A DNA stretch of 63,167 bases. Origin: Blastocatellia bacterium. Lineage in GTDB: Bacteria; Acidobacteriota; Blastocatellia; Chloracidobacteriales; Chloracidobacteriaceae. How positions within the stretch are numbered: the first letter of the stretch is position 1; every line of letters starts with the position of its first letter. Of this stretch, positions 46,595 through 56,048 are shown piece after piece. The notes under the pieces were generated by a model. It was not told the DNA's origin, did not search any database, and saw only the letters and a program-made list of their open reading frames with translations. Both the position numbers and the translations under genes were made by a program. The stretch spans positions 1 to 63,167 of the forward strand of contig JAIBAN010000044.1 of assembly GCA_019695185.1 (NCBI GenBank), given 5' to 3'.

Positions 46595-48337
46595 ATGTGG
46601 TGTGGGTATAAAGGGACAGGCTCCCTGTTATTGGGCCTGTTTGGGCTGTTAACCTCGGTTTTGCCGGGTTTCGCACAGGTGCCGGAACGCGGGTTGCTCT
46701 CCTCAACGGTATTTGGCGGGGCTTCCAATGAAGTCGGAAACGCAGTGGCATTGGACCCGGAAGGGAATATTTGGATTGTCGGAGGGACCACCTCAACCCG
46801 CACCTTTCCCCTGGTCAATCCGCTCCAGGGGGAAAACGCAGGCGGTACCGATATCCTGCTGGTCAAACTGGACCGAACCGGTTCCAAAGTGCTGTTGGCC
46901 ACGTTTTTGGGTGGGAGTGGCGATGATGAAGCCAAAGACATTGCCATTGACAATCTGGGGAATGTGTTTTTGTGCGGCAGGACCAACTCGCCCAATTTTC
47001 CGGTGACCAAAGGAGCATTTCAGACCAAATACAATGGCGGGACAACCGATGTCTTTTTGGTCAAGCTTCCCAAGGATGGTTCCCAAATCACCTATGCGAC
47101 CTATATTGGCGGAAATGCCCGTGATGATGGGGCCGGAGTTGCCGTTGACCGGTCCGGGAATGTCTATCTGACAGGTTTGACCAATTCTCAGAATTTTCCC
47201 CTGGAGAAACCATTTCAGCCTAAACCCGGTGGCGGCGGATTTGCCGATGCTTTCATCATGAAACTGGACGCTCAGGAGTTAAAGCCGGTTTATTCGACCT
47301 ATCTGGGCGGGGATGAGGACGAGGTGCCCACTGGTATTGCCGTGGATGCGGAGGGCAATGCGGCAATTGCCGGGTTTGGCAATTCGAGCAATTTTCCCAC
47401 CGTCAATGCGCTCCAAAAGGAATTCAAAGGCGGCTTTTACGACGGTTTTGCCGCCAAGCTGGATGCAGCCGGAACCGCTCTGGTTTTTTCCACTTACCTG
47501 GGCGGAACCAATCAGGACCGCTGTGCCCGGATTGCGGCTGATGGCGAGGGTAATACCTATGTGGTGGGCTACACCTTCTCGCCGGATTTCACCACCGTTA
47601 AACCCTTTCAGCCCGCCATCGGAGGCAACTCCGATGCTTTTGTCGTGAAGTTTGCCCCCACGGGCACAGTGGTCTTTTCCACTTTTTTGGGAGGGAACCG
47701 GGATGAACTGGGCTATGGCATTGCGGTGGATGGAGGGCGCTCGGTGTGGGTCACCGGCGGGTCATTTTCAACCAATTTTCCGCTGGTCAATTCGTTCCGC
47801 ACCACGGTCCAGCAAAATGAAGTCTATGTTGCCCGTTTGAGTCCGGCGGGAGACAAGCTCCTGTATTCAACTTTTGCCGGCGGAGCGGATGTTGAGGCAG
47901 GATTCAGCCTGACCACCGACGGTCGCAATACGGTTTTGGTCGCGGGCCAGACCTTTTCCAAGGATTTCCCCTTGAAAAACCCGGTCCAGTTGGGGCTTTC
48001 GGGTTTTTCGGATGCTTTTCTCCTGCGGATAACCGACCCGCCCCAGTTTTTGTTGGTTTTTGACCCGGCTACAGTCTCAGTGGCACGTGGCAAAAAAGTG
48101 AATCTTCAGCTCAAACTGGTACGTGGAGAGGGATTTACCGACCCGGTGACGGTCGCCGTTCAGGAAGCGCCCAAACTCAAGCTCAAACCATCCACCCTGA
48201 CGCTGACCGGGTTAACGGCTTCCTTTTCCTGCAAGGTTCCCAAAGATGCCCCGACAGGGATGCAGACGCTTTCATTTACGGCCAGGGATAAGGACGGACG
48301 GCAACAGACTGCCGCCATCACTGTGGAAATCAAATGA
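46595..48337 (+). CDS. Exported SBBP beta-propeller repeat protein
   Basis: A 580-residue protein from ATG 46595 behind AAAGGAG. A signal peptide ends near AQVPER. From residue 40 to about 490 it has eight or so SBBP-type repeats of the pattern GNVYLTGLTNSQNFPLEKPF and TYIGGNARDDGAGVAVD, followed by an Ig-like segment. It probably forms a propeller at the cell surface or in the periplasm. TGA overlaps the next gene's ATG (ATGA), so translation of the acylase is coupled to it. Confidence 0.9.
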   Translation: MWCGYKGTGSLLLGLFGLLTSVLPGFAQVPERGLLSSTVFGGASNEVGNAVALDPEGNIWIVGGTTSTRTFPLVNPLQGENAGGTDILLVKLDRTGSKVLLATFLGGSGDDEAKDIAIDNLGNVFLCGRTNSPNFPVTKGAFQTKYNGGTTDVFLVKLPKDGSQITYATYIGGNARDDGAGVAVDRSGNVYLTGLTNSQNFPLEKPFQPKPGGGGFADAFIMKLDAQELKPVYSTYLGGDEDEVPTGIAVDAEGNAAIAGFGNSSNFPTVNALQKEFKGGFYDGFAAKLDAAGTALVFSTYLGGTNQDRCARIAADGEGNTYVVGYTFSPDFTTVKPFQPAIGGNSDAFVVKFAPTGTVVFSTFLGGNRDELGYGIAVDGGRSVWVTGGSFSTNFPLVNSFRTTVQQNEVYVARLSPAGDKLLYSTFAGGADVEAGFSLTTDGRNTVLVAGQTFSKDFPLKNPVQLGLSGFSDAFLLRITDPPQFLLVFDPATVSVARGKKVNLQLKLVRGEGFTDPVTVAVQEAPKLKLKPSTLTLTGLTASFSCKVPKDAPTGMQTLSFTARDKDGRQQTAAITVEIK

Positions 48338-50781
48338 AACCGAATCGTTCCCGTTTCCGCTGGCTCAAATATGGAGCCTTGAGTTTGACCGGAGTGCTGT
48401 TGGTCACGGCGGTTGTGACTGGAGTGACCTACTATCGCTGGACTCGTGGGCCGTTGCCGCAACTGGAGGGTGAAATCCGGCTGGCCGGGCTTTCGGCTCC
48501 GGTGACGGTGCGGCGCGATGCGTTTGGAGTTCCTCATCTGCTGGCGGGTACGCTTGAGGATGCGTTGATGGCGCAGGGCTACGTCTGCGCCCAGGACCGG
48601 TTGTGGCAGATGGATGCCATGCGGCGGGCCGGCAAGGGGGAACTGGCTGAAATCTTTGGCGCGCCCCGTTTGAAATATGACCAAGCCCAGCGCCGGTTGG
48701 GATTTGGCCGGATTGCCGAACAGACCTTTGCCACCCTGCCACCTGCCATGCAGCAAAAACTGACGGCCTATGCCAAGGGCGTCAATGCCTTTATCGAAAC
48801 CCACCGGGACCGGCTGCCTTTTGAGTTTCAGGTGTTGCAATACGAACCGCAGCCTTGGAAACCAAGCGACTCACTGGTGATTGGGAAACTGATGGCACAG
48901 GCCCTCAGCACTACATTCCCGGAAGATTTGATGCGCGAAAAATTTGCCGCCACGGTGGATGAACCCACTTTTCGGCGGCTCTTCCCCAGTGAAAACCCAC
49001 TGGACCAAGTGGTTTTCGGAACCGACACCCAACCGGCACCGATTCCTTCAACTCTATCGCTGGCCGGCCCGGTGACTGCAACTCCATCCCGGTCCGTATC
49101 GGAAATGGTGGCTGCCCGGATTCCCGAAAAAGAGGGTTTGGCCGTGATTGGTCTGGAGGGTGACGGTCTGGGCAGCAACAACTGGGTGGTGAGCGGAGCC
49201 CGCACCACCACCGGAAAGCCGCTCTTATGCAACGACCCGCATTTGGGGCATGGCATTCCCTCCATCTGGTTTCAGGTCCATCTGGCAACCAGTGACGGAA
49301 CATTTGATGCGGCGGGCGTTTCCTTCCCTGGTGCGCCGGGAGTGGTGATCGGTCACAACCGGAATATTGCCTGGGGCTGCACCAATTTTGCCCCCGATGT
49401 GCAGGACCTGTACCGGGAAACATTCAATCCGCAGGACCCAACCGCGTACCGGGTGAAGGACCATTGGGAAAAAGCCGAAATCCGGACTGAAATCATCAAA
49501 GTGCGCCGGTCCATGCTTTCGACGGCCACCGATGACGAGCCTTTGACGGTGACCGTGACCCGGCATGGTCCCATTGTGCGGGAAATGGGCGGCAACCGGT
49601 ATGCGCTTCGGTGGACAGCCCTTGACCCGGTGACCGAGTTCGGAGCCTTTATTCTCTTGGACCAGGCCCGTAACTGGGAGGATTTCCAAGCCGCCCTGCG
49701 CCAGTTTCCCGGCCCGATGCAAAATTTCATTTATGCCGACCAAGCTGGCAACATTGGGTATTGGGGAGCCGGCCAAGTGCCGATTCGGACGGAAGGGGAC
49801 GGTTCCCGCCCGCTGGACGGAGCCTCCGGGCAGGGCGAATGGACAGGGTTCATTCCTTTTGAGGAATTACCGCATCTCTTCAATCCGCCCGCAGGGGTCA
49901 TTATTACCGCCAATCAGCGGATTACCGGAAAGTCAGACCCGCATTTCTACACTCATCAATGGGTGGCACCGTATCGAGCAGCGGCCATCCGGCGGCGGAT
50001 TGACATGCAGGAAAAACTGTCACCGGACGATATGGCCTCCATCCAGGCGGATGTCTGGTCCTATCCGGAACAGATTTTTGTCGAAGAGGTCAAAAAACTG
50101 GCTGCCGACCAACCGGCGGATGACACTTGGCAGGATATCCGGCAGGTGCTCGACCAGTGGAAAGGGGAGTTGCAGTCCGATTCGCCGGTGGCAGCCATGA
50201 TTTTGACCTGGCGGCGCAAATTCGGAAAACAGTTACTGGAATCCAAAGTCGGCCCCGAATTGGCCAAGGATTATACCTGGGAAGGGCGTGAAACCTTTTA
50301 TGTTTCGCTGATTGTGGACCGCCCGCCGGATTGGCTGCCCAAAGGGACCGCCGGCTATCCGGAACTGCTGGCTGCCACATGGCGCGAGACGAAAACCGAA
50401 CTTGCCGGAAAATTCGGGCCGGACCGCTCCCGCTGGCGCTATGGTGCGACCAATACACTTGAATTTTCCCACCCGCTTGGTGCAGTTTCCTTCTTCAAAC
50501 CGATTGTCAATGCGCCGGTCCTTGAAATGGGTGGCTCCAGCACCACAGTCAACGCCTTTGGGCGCGGCGGTGTGTGGGGAGTTTCCATGCGGATGACCGT
50601 TGATTTGCAAAATCTTGACAATTCCCGGCAAAATCTGACCGTCGGCATCAGCGGACATCCAGCAAGTCCACATTACCAGGATCAACTTTCGGATTGGTAC
50701 CGGGTCAAACCGCATCTTTTTGCGTTTTCGCCCGCAGCGGTTGAGCAATGCACACGAACAAAACTTGTTTTACAGCCTTGA
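48334..50781 (+). CDS. Penicillin acylase family (Ntn) amidohydrolase
   Basis: An 815-residue S45 family precursor with an N-terminal membrane anchor or signal (about 12-34). The self-cleavage site Gly280-Ser281 in LGSNNWV exposes Ser281 as nucleophile of the beta chain. RRDAFGVPHLLA and AQGYVCAQDRLWQMD are the alpha-chain motifs. Relatives cleave penicillins, acyl-homoserine lactones or N-acyl amides, so quorum quenching or amide use is possible. It starts inside the stop codon of the SBBP gene and overlaps the next gene by 34 bases. Confidence 0.93.
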   Translation: MKPNRSRFRWLKYGALSLTGVLLVTAVVTGVTYYRWTRGPLPQLEGEIRLAGLSAPVTVRRDAFGVPHLLAGTLEDALMAQGYVCAQDRLWQMDAMRRAGKGELAEIFGAPRLKYDQAQRRLGFGRIAEQTFATLPPAMQQKLTAYAKGVNAFIETHRDRLPFEFQVLQYEPQPWKPSDSLVIGKLMAQALSTTFPEDLMREKFAATVDEPTFRRLFPSENPLDQVVFGTDTQPAPIPSTLSLAGPVTATPSRSVSEMVAARIPEKEGLAVIGLEGDGLGSNNWVVSGARTTTGKPLLCNDPHLGHGIPSIWFQVHLATSDGTFDAAGVSFPGAPGVVIGHNRNIAWGCTNFAPDVQDLYRETFNPQDPTAYRVKDHWEKAEIRTEIIKVRRSMLSTATDDEPLTVTVTRHGPIVREMGGNRYALRWTALDPVTEFGAFILLDQARNWEDFQAALRQFPGPMQNFIYADQAGNIGYWGAGQVPIRTEGDGSRPLDGASGQGEWTGFIPFEELPHLFNPPAGVIITANQRITGKSDPHFYTHQWVAPYRAAAIRRRIDMQEKLSPDDMASIQADVWSYPEQIFVEEVKKLAADQPADDTWQDIRQVLDQWKGELQSDSPVAAMILTWRRKFGKQLLESKVGPELAKDYTWEGRETFYVSLIVDRPPDWLPKGTAGYPELLAATWRETKTELAGKFGPDRSRWRYGATNTLEFSHPLGAVSFFKPIVNAPVLEMGGSSTTVNAFGRGGVWGVSMRMTVDLQNLDNSRQNLTVGISGHPASPHYQDQLSDWYRVKPHLFAFSPAAVEQCTRTKLVLQP

Positions 50782-52913
50782 AGGTTCAAGGGGGTTCACT
50801 TCGGTGTCGCAAACTTCCTCCCAGCCGGAGGCTTCTCTCTTGGACTGTGTTTCTGTTCCTGTTCACCTGTTCACTCTGGGCCCAACAGGGAGGAGGAACC
50901 TATTCCCTCCAGATTGGTTCAACCAACGATGAGCAGGCTGCCAAAAATCAGGTAGCCGCCTTACGGGCTGCCGGGCATACAGCCTATTACGTCAAGGCTG
51001 AAATACCCGGTAAAGGTACCTGGTACCGGATTCGGGTGGGGCGGTTTGCCTCGGCTGGGGATGCCCAGCGGTATGGTCGCACCGTGCGCGGTGCGGGTGC
51101 CTTTGTGGCCGGTTTTGAAGGGGCTTCGGGGACTCCCAATTCAAAGGTTCCCAGTCTGCCCCCTGAATCGAAAGAGCCCAAACCGCCCAAACCGACCGGT
51201 GCTGCCAAACCGGAAACGGCTAAATCGAATGACAAACCTGCGATTTCCAAACCGGAGGGCACCAAAACAACTGAAAAAAATCCAGTTCCCAAACCGGAGA
51301 GCACCAAACCGGCTGAAAAAACCACAGCCGTGAAACCCGAAACCGGAAAGCCGCCTGAAAAAAATGTGACTTCCAAACCCGCAACGCCGGTTAAACCTGA
51401 ACCTGCCACGACTTCAGGTAATCCGACCAAATCCAATAAACCCGAACCCGGGAAGCCATCCGATAAGATTGTCGCTTCAAAACCCGAATCCCCGCCGGGT
51501 AAAACGGAACCCACAACGATTTCAGGCAATTCAGCCAAGTCCACATCGGGTTCAAGTGCGAAAGGGGACAAACCCCCCGCATCGTTGCCAGTGGTTGGGG
51601 ATTCCGCTCCGGGAGGGGCGAAACCTGAATCCGCCAAACCCAAAAGCGGCGAAACTTCAGCCAAAACCGGCCTTCCTGCCAAATCCAAAAACGGAGCGTC
51701 AAAAGGCCAACCGGAAACAGCCGGAACCAAGCCTGAATTGGTGGCAAAAAACTCCAAACCTCCGGCTTTTTTACCGATTCCGGGTGTCGCCGAGGCCGCT
51801 CCGCCGCCCAAACCCAAACCTGTCGTGTTGAAGGCCCTTCCTCTGTTTCCCCTGGGGCTGAATTACAGTTTAATGCAGCCGGTTGACTTGAATCTGCCGT
51901 CAATGGAACCTGCTGGATGGTGGCGGCAGGGCACACCCATTCCGGCAGATTTGAACACCATCTATTTTGTAGACCAGTTTCACGGCTGGGCTGGCGGCGT
52001 CCAGGGAACACTGCTGGCCACAACCGATGGAGGAAAACGCTGGAATCTGCAAGAAAGCGGAACCCGGAGTTTGGTCAATGAACTCTTTTTTGTGGACGCC
52101 CGGCACGGATGGGCTTTGGTTGGGGGGACTGTGGGGACCCAGCGGCACGATTTACGGGAGGAACAAAGCCTGCTCCGAACTGATGACGGAGGCCAGACGT
52201 GGCACCATGTGGCTGAAATTGATGCCTTGTGTCTGTATTTTGTAAATCGGGAGATTGGTTATGCCGCCGGAAATTATGGTGCGGTCCTGAGGACGGAAAA
52301 CGGTGGCAAAAGCTGGACCCGTTGTGCTTCGCCGGAAAAAGCCCTGGGGAAAGCGGTTAAGCTCCCCGACCTGGTTTTCAGTTTTACCAAACTCCGCTTT
52401 TTATCGGCTCAAATTGGCTACGCGGTAGGAAATTTTTATGGCGATGGGGTCACCCGCCCTGGCGGCCTGTTTGTCACCGAGGATGGCGGCCAAACCTGGG
52501 AGAAACAGAGCTTGCCCTTGGGTGAAGGCAATGCCGAACTGACCAATCTTCAATTTTCCGACAAAGCCCACGGCTTGGTCGTGGCGGAAACCTATCGTGG
52601 GGACGGGCGGTTTGTTTCGGTTTTTCGCACTGATGATGGCGGAGCCACCTGGGCGGAACAGAAGACCCCTTTGATGGGATACTTTCAGACGGCTTTTGTG
52701 GATGGGAAACAAGGCTGGACCACCGGTCTGACCCTACCAGGTCCGAACAGTCCTGAAAATGAATCCGCCATCTGGCGCACCAGGGATGGCGGTCTGACCT
52801 GGACGGTGGAAACCTCATTTTTGGGAGCCCGCCTCTATGATATTTTTTTCCTGGACGCCAATCACGGCTGGGCGGTTGGTGAAGGCGGGACGATTTACTC
52901 CTTTCGGAAATAA
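50748..52913 (+). CDS. SPOR-domain and YCF48-like propeller exported protein
   Basis: A 721-residue protein. After a signal peptide (about 28-46, LLSWTVFLFLFTCSLWAQ) comes a SPOR domain (about 51-120, peptidoglycan binding), then a 250-residue Lys/Pro-rich linker with repeated KPE and GKP motifs, and a C-terminal YCF48/BNR-like propeller (about 375-720, with DDGGATW and TEDGGQTWEK blades and HGWAVGEGGTI). It may be a cell-wall-attached sensor or scaffold. Its frame overlaps the acylase gene by 34 bases, so they are likely one unit. Confidence 0.85.
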   Translation: MHTNKTCFTALKVQGGSLRCRKLPPSRRLLSWTVFLFLFTCSLWAQQGGGTYSLQIGSTNDEQAAKNQVAALRAAGHTAYYVKAEIPGKGTWYRIRVGRFASAGDAQRYGRTVRGAGAFVAGFEGASGTPNSKVPSLPPESKEPKPPKPTGAAKPETAKSNDKPAISKPEGTKTTEKNPVPKPESTKPAEKTTAVKPETGKPPEKNVTSKPATPVKPEPATTSGNPTKSNKPEPGKPSDKIVASKPESPPGKTEPTTISGNSAKSTSGSSAKGDKPPASLPVVGDSAPGGAKPESAKPKSGETSAKTGLPAKSKNGASKGQPETAGTKPELVAKNSKPPAFLPIPGVAEAAPPPKPKPVVLKALPLFPLGLNYSLMQPVDLNLPSMEPAGWWRQGTPIPADLNTIYFVDQFHGWAGGVQGTLLATTDGGKRWNLQESGTRSLVNELFFVDARHGWALVGGTVGTQRHDLREEQSLLRTDDGGQTWHHVAEIDALCLYFVNREIGYAAGNYGAVLRTENGGKSWTRCASPEKALGKAVKLPDLVFSFTKLRFLSAQIGYAVGNFYGDGVTRPGGLFVTEDGGQTWEKQSLPLGEGNAELTNLQFSDKAHGLVVAETYRGDGRFVSVFRTDDGGATWAEQKTPLMGYFQTAFVDGKQGWTTGLTLPGPNSPENESAIWRTRDGGLTWTVETSFLGARLYDIFFLDANHGWAVGEGGTIYSFRK

Positions 52914-53273
52914 ACAGGGGTTCAGGGCCTAGGGTCTAGGGTTCAGGGTTCAGGGTTCAGGGTCCAGGGTTCAGGGTTCAGAGTTCAGAGTTTCCAAAAA
53001 CCAAAGACTTGAGAACGTGAATCAAAGTTCAAAACTCAAAACTCAACCCCGAACCCTGAACCCTGGACCCTGGACCCTGGACCCTGAACCCTGAACCCTG
53101 AACCCTAGACCCTGAATCCCGGACCCCGAAAACCTGGCTTGCCCGTTTCTACCCAGCGGCCTATACTGCCGCCAGTCAAAACGCTGTATCCGGCCCAAAA
53201 ATTCAAACAGTTGCAGTTTCAGTGAATTCACAACAACCCTCTCGGTTTAGTAAAGGAATGAGGTGCATGCAAT
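52914..53273. repeat. Inverted GGGTTCA heptamer arrays with short leader
   Basis: About eleven GGGTTCA-type units (variants GGGTCCA, GGGTCTA) at 52915-52990 face about ten CCCTGAA/CCCTGGA units at 53046-53122, around a spacer with three TCAAAACTCAAAACTC-like units. The left and right arrays share the same variant units. The remaining 53123-53273 holds no gene or other feature seen. Confidence 0.9.
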
Positions 53274-54908
53274 ATGTCCAGTAAGCCTGTTAATCTCGAA
53301 ATCCCATTTGTCACCCAAACTGAAAAAGGAAAAGGTGGCATGGGTTCGAGCGAAAGTCTGATTTTTATCATCCCCCTCCTGGTTTCGATTGGGTTGGTTC
53401 TGGCCCGGTGGAAAGGTGTTGCCCCCACGATTTTGAAAGAAGGAAACCTGACGCTGGTTTCGCTGATTTGTTATCTGGGTGCATCGGTGGTGTTTGTCAC
53501 ATTTCTGCTGGGACGTGAAGAACTGCTGCGCCGCATCGGCATGTGGACCATGGCGCTCGGTTTCATTCTCAATTTTACCGGCTGGGGAGTGCGTTGGGTG
53601 GAAATCACCGACCATTTTCTAGCGCAACCAGCCGCCGCCGCCGCCTGGAATTCCTATTCATTGATGGATAAAGCGTCGCATACCTTTCCGCTCACCGGCC
53701 TGTATGACGTGGGAATTGGGTTTACCAGTATTGCCGTCCTTTCGGCGCTCATCATTGGCAGTCGGCCCAAATACCATTTTATCGGCTTTATCGTGATGCC
53801 GATTGCGTCACTGGTACTGATTCTGGTGTTTTTCCTGGGAAACGAAATCACGACCCTGCAACCGATTTTGCGTAGTTATTGGCGACCGATTCACGTCAGT
53901 CTGGCAGCCATCAGCTACGGAGTCTGTCTCGTCAGTTTTGGCGTGGCCATGCTGTACCTGCTCAAGGATAACGTCAAAATCGAGAGTGTGGGCTTTTGGG
54001 TGGCCCTGCTGGGAATTGCAACCTATTGCATCATTGGGGATTTCCGGGTTTTGACCAGTGGTTCCTACGGGTTGGCCGTGAAATCCATGGGCGGTACGCT
54101 CAATCTGGCTGGCGGTGGTAACCTGCGGGCGGAACTTCCCGGCGTTGCCAATCTCATGCGGGTGGGAACCTTGCTCTATATCCTGGCGGGAATCACCCTG
54201 GCATTGTATGTGACTCAGGGGAAACAACAGATGCAAATCTGGGGCAACCGTCTGATGATGGCTGCCATGGCCGGACAGGTGGCCATTTTCGGGGCAATTT
54301 GGATTCAAATCAAAAGCATTACCCCGGACCTTGTAAAGCATATTGACCCGGCGCAATATCCGGCATTCGGAGCCTGGCTGGCCAAAAATTTCCTCCAGCA
54401 GGACCCCAGAATGATGTCCACGGCTCAATTGAGCGAACAAGCCCAGCAGTTCCTGAGCACACAGGCTTCCACCATGTCAGTCAATTTCAGTTCAAATCCA
54501 ATTGAAATGGCGGCCATTGTCACGTTGATTGCCGCCACCGGGTTTGTGGTGTTGTTTGTGCTGCGTGGGAAAACCCTGTTGGCCTCGTTGCCTGCGCTCG
54601 AAACCCTGGATGATTTGAATTACAAAATCGTGTCAGTCTGTTTCCCGATGCTGGCCATGATGCTCATCACCGGCGCGGTTTGGGCAAACGAATCATGGGG
54701 CACATATTGGAGCTGGGACCCGAAAGAAACCTGGGCTTTGATTACATGGCTGGCCTATGCCGCCTATCTCCATACCCGGATTGTGCATAACTGGAAGGGC
54801 CGCAGTTCGGCCTACTTTGCGGTGGTTGGCTTCCTGTTTGTGATTTTCACCTATCTGGGAGTCAGCTTTGTGTTGCCGGGATTGCATTCCTACGCCGGTG
54901 TCAACTGA
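53274..54908 (+). CDS. ccsA: Cytochrome c biogenesis protein CcsA (ResC-like)
   Basis: A 544-residue multi-pass membrane protein of the CcmC/CcsA heme-handling family, longer than most CcsA proteins (which are often about 320-400). The tryptophan-rich heme motif WGTYWSWDPKETW (from Trp475) is complete. It works with ResB/Ccs1 in System II heme ligation at the membrane; no resB-like gene is near. The N-terminal 30 residues are polar. The stop lies four bases before the terminator. Confidence 0.88.
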   Translation: MSSKPVNLEIPFVTQTEKGKGGMGSSESLIFIIPLLVSIGLVLARWKGVAPTILKEGNLTLVSLICYLGASVVFVTFLLGREELLRRIGMWTMALGFILNFTGWGVRWVEITDHFLAQPAAAAAWNSYSLMDKASHTFPLTGLYDVGIGFTSIAVLSALIIGSRPKYHFIGFIVMPIASLVLILVFFLGNEITTLQPILRSYWRPIHVSLAAISYGVCLVSFGVAMLYLLKDNVKIESVGFWVALLGIATYCIIGDFRVLTSGSYGLAVKSMGGTLNLAGGGNLRAELPGVANLMRVGTLLYILAGITLALYVTQGKQQMQIWGNRLMMAAMAGQVAIFGAIWIQIKSITPDLVKHIDPAQYPAFGAWLAKNFLQQDPRMMSTAQLSEQAQQFLSTQASTMSVNFSSNPIEMAAIVTLIAATGFVVLFVLRGKTLLASLPALETLDDLNYKIVSVCFPMLAMMLITGAVWANESWGTYWSWDPKETWALITWLAYAAYLHTRIVHNWKGRSSAYFAVVGFLFVIFTYLGVSFVLPGLHSYAGVN

Positions 54909-54912
54909 TTGG

Positions 54913-54949
54913 AAGGACTGAGGACTGAAAGAAGTCCTCAGTCCTTTTT
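54913..54949. terminator. GGACTGA-derived bidirectional terminator
   Basis: AAGGACTGAGGACT (54913-54926) pairs with AGTCCTCAGTCCTT (54933-54946) around a six-base loop, followed by three more T. The arms are GGACTGA heptamer units, so an inverted repeat pair here does the job of an intrinsic terminator between the convergent ccsA and M48 genes. The M48 stop codon lies in its right arm. Confidence 0.8.
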
Positions 54950-55861
54950 ATGAAGTCGTTCCCGCATGGCCTCAAAAGCCCTGCTTTCCACACGGGAGTT
55001 TTTGGGAGGGGCTTTGACAAATGCGCGTTCCCAGGACAGCATTGCCGCTCGCTGCCCCGTGGGCGGATGGGTGCCGATAAAAAAGTCGGTGAATACATTG
55101 AAAGAATAATCATTGCCACTCAGGGCTTTGAAGCGGGCTTCCAGTCGTTTAAGCACATTTCCCACCCCATAAGGGTTGTAGCCGGCTTTATAGGTCGTAT
55201 AAAAGGCACAACTGTCCGCCTCGATTTCATCCTTCCGTCCAATTCCGCTCAACGACTCCATAAAATCGGCAAAGCGGTTTTTCCGATACGCCTCATAAAG
55301 TTTTTCAACCGCCTTTTGAGTTTCCTCTTGAGATTTGACCGCCCGCACACCAATCATCCAAAACAATTTGCGAGTGATGGTTTTGGGCATGTGTTGCATG
55401 ACATCGTGTCCCATTTCGTGGGCCAGCAGTCCTGCCAGTTCATCCTCTGATTCCAGGTCGCGCAACAGTCCGGTGGAAATAAAAATCATTCCGCCACCGG
55501 GAGTAAAGGCAACCGGGCTGTCTTCCTGCAAAACAACAAACTCAAACTTTCGTTGCGGAGCTGCACAATAGGGGACCAGATTTTGACCAACCTGGCTGAC
55601 ATATTTTGAGATTTCAGGGGCATTCAGCCGGGTATAGTCTGCTTCGTCAAACATCGCATGGAGCAGCCAAGTTTCGGCTTCGCCTTGGAAAATGTTGTTT
55701 CCTTTGCGTACTTTGGGTGCTTGAACTGAGGTATTTTCTTTACGAGCTGGTGGCGGAGTCCAGGAGGGAAAAGGGGGGGATTGGGGGGCGGGAGGAGTTT
55801 GCCCCCAACCCCCCATAACACTGCTGCATACAAAGAGGAAGATGAGGATGGCGTTTTTCAT
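54938..55861 (-). CDS. M48-family zinc metallopeptidase, exported
   Basis: A 307-residue peptidase with a signal peptide (LIFLFVCSSVMG, cut near Gly-Gln 20-21). The zinc site HEMGH (His148, Glu149, His152) and the downstream DEIEAD motif (third ligand Glu212) are present. It lacks the multiple TM helices of HtpX, so it resembles the periplasmic BepA/YfgC-like group. The C-terminal residues are in the terminator hairpin region. A 187-base gap (55862-56048) after it holds nothing recognised. Confidence 0.9.
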   Translation of the reverse strand: MKNAILIFLFVCSSVMGGWGQTPPAPQSPPFPSWTPPPARKENTSVQAPKVRKGNNIFQGEAETWLLHAMFDEADYTRLNAPEISKYVSQVGQNLVPYCAAPQRKFEFVVLQEDSPVAFTPGGGMIFISTGLLRDLESEDELAGLLAHEMGHDVMQHMPKTITRKLFWMIGVRAVKSQEETQKAVEKLYEAYRKNRFADFMESLSGIGRKDEIEADSCAFYTTYKAGYNPYGVGNVLKRLEARFKALSGNDYSFNVFTDFFIGTHPPTGQRAAMLSWERAFVKAPPKNSRVESRAFEAMRERLHKKD

Positions 55862-56048
55862 GGCGTCACCTGCACACAGTTGCGACCGTTGGGGCAGGGC
55901 AGTTCAATACCTGCTCCGAGGAACAGAAAACCGATTCCTGGTGAGGATATGGCCTTGTGCCGATTTTTCTTCGCTCTGTGCGAATTTGGCGCTGGTGGCT
56001 TTACCAGGAACCGGTACCGTTGACAAAAATTTTGCGGCCAATGGAGCT

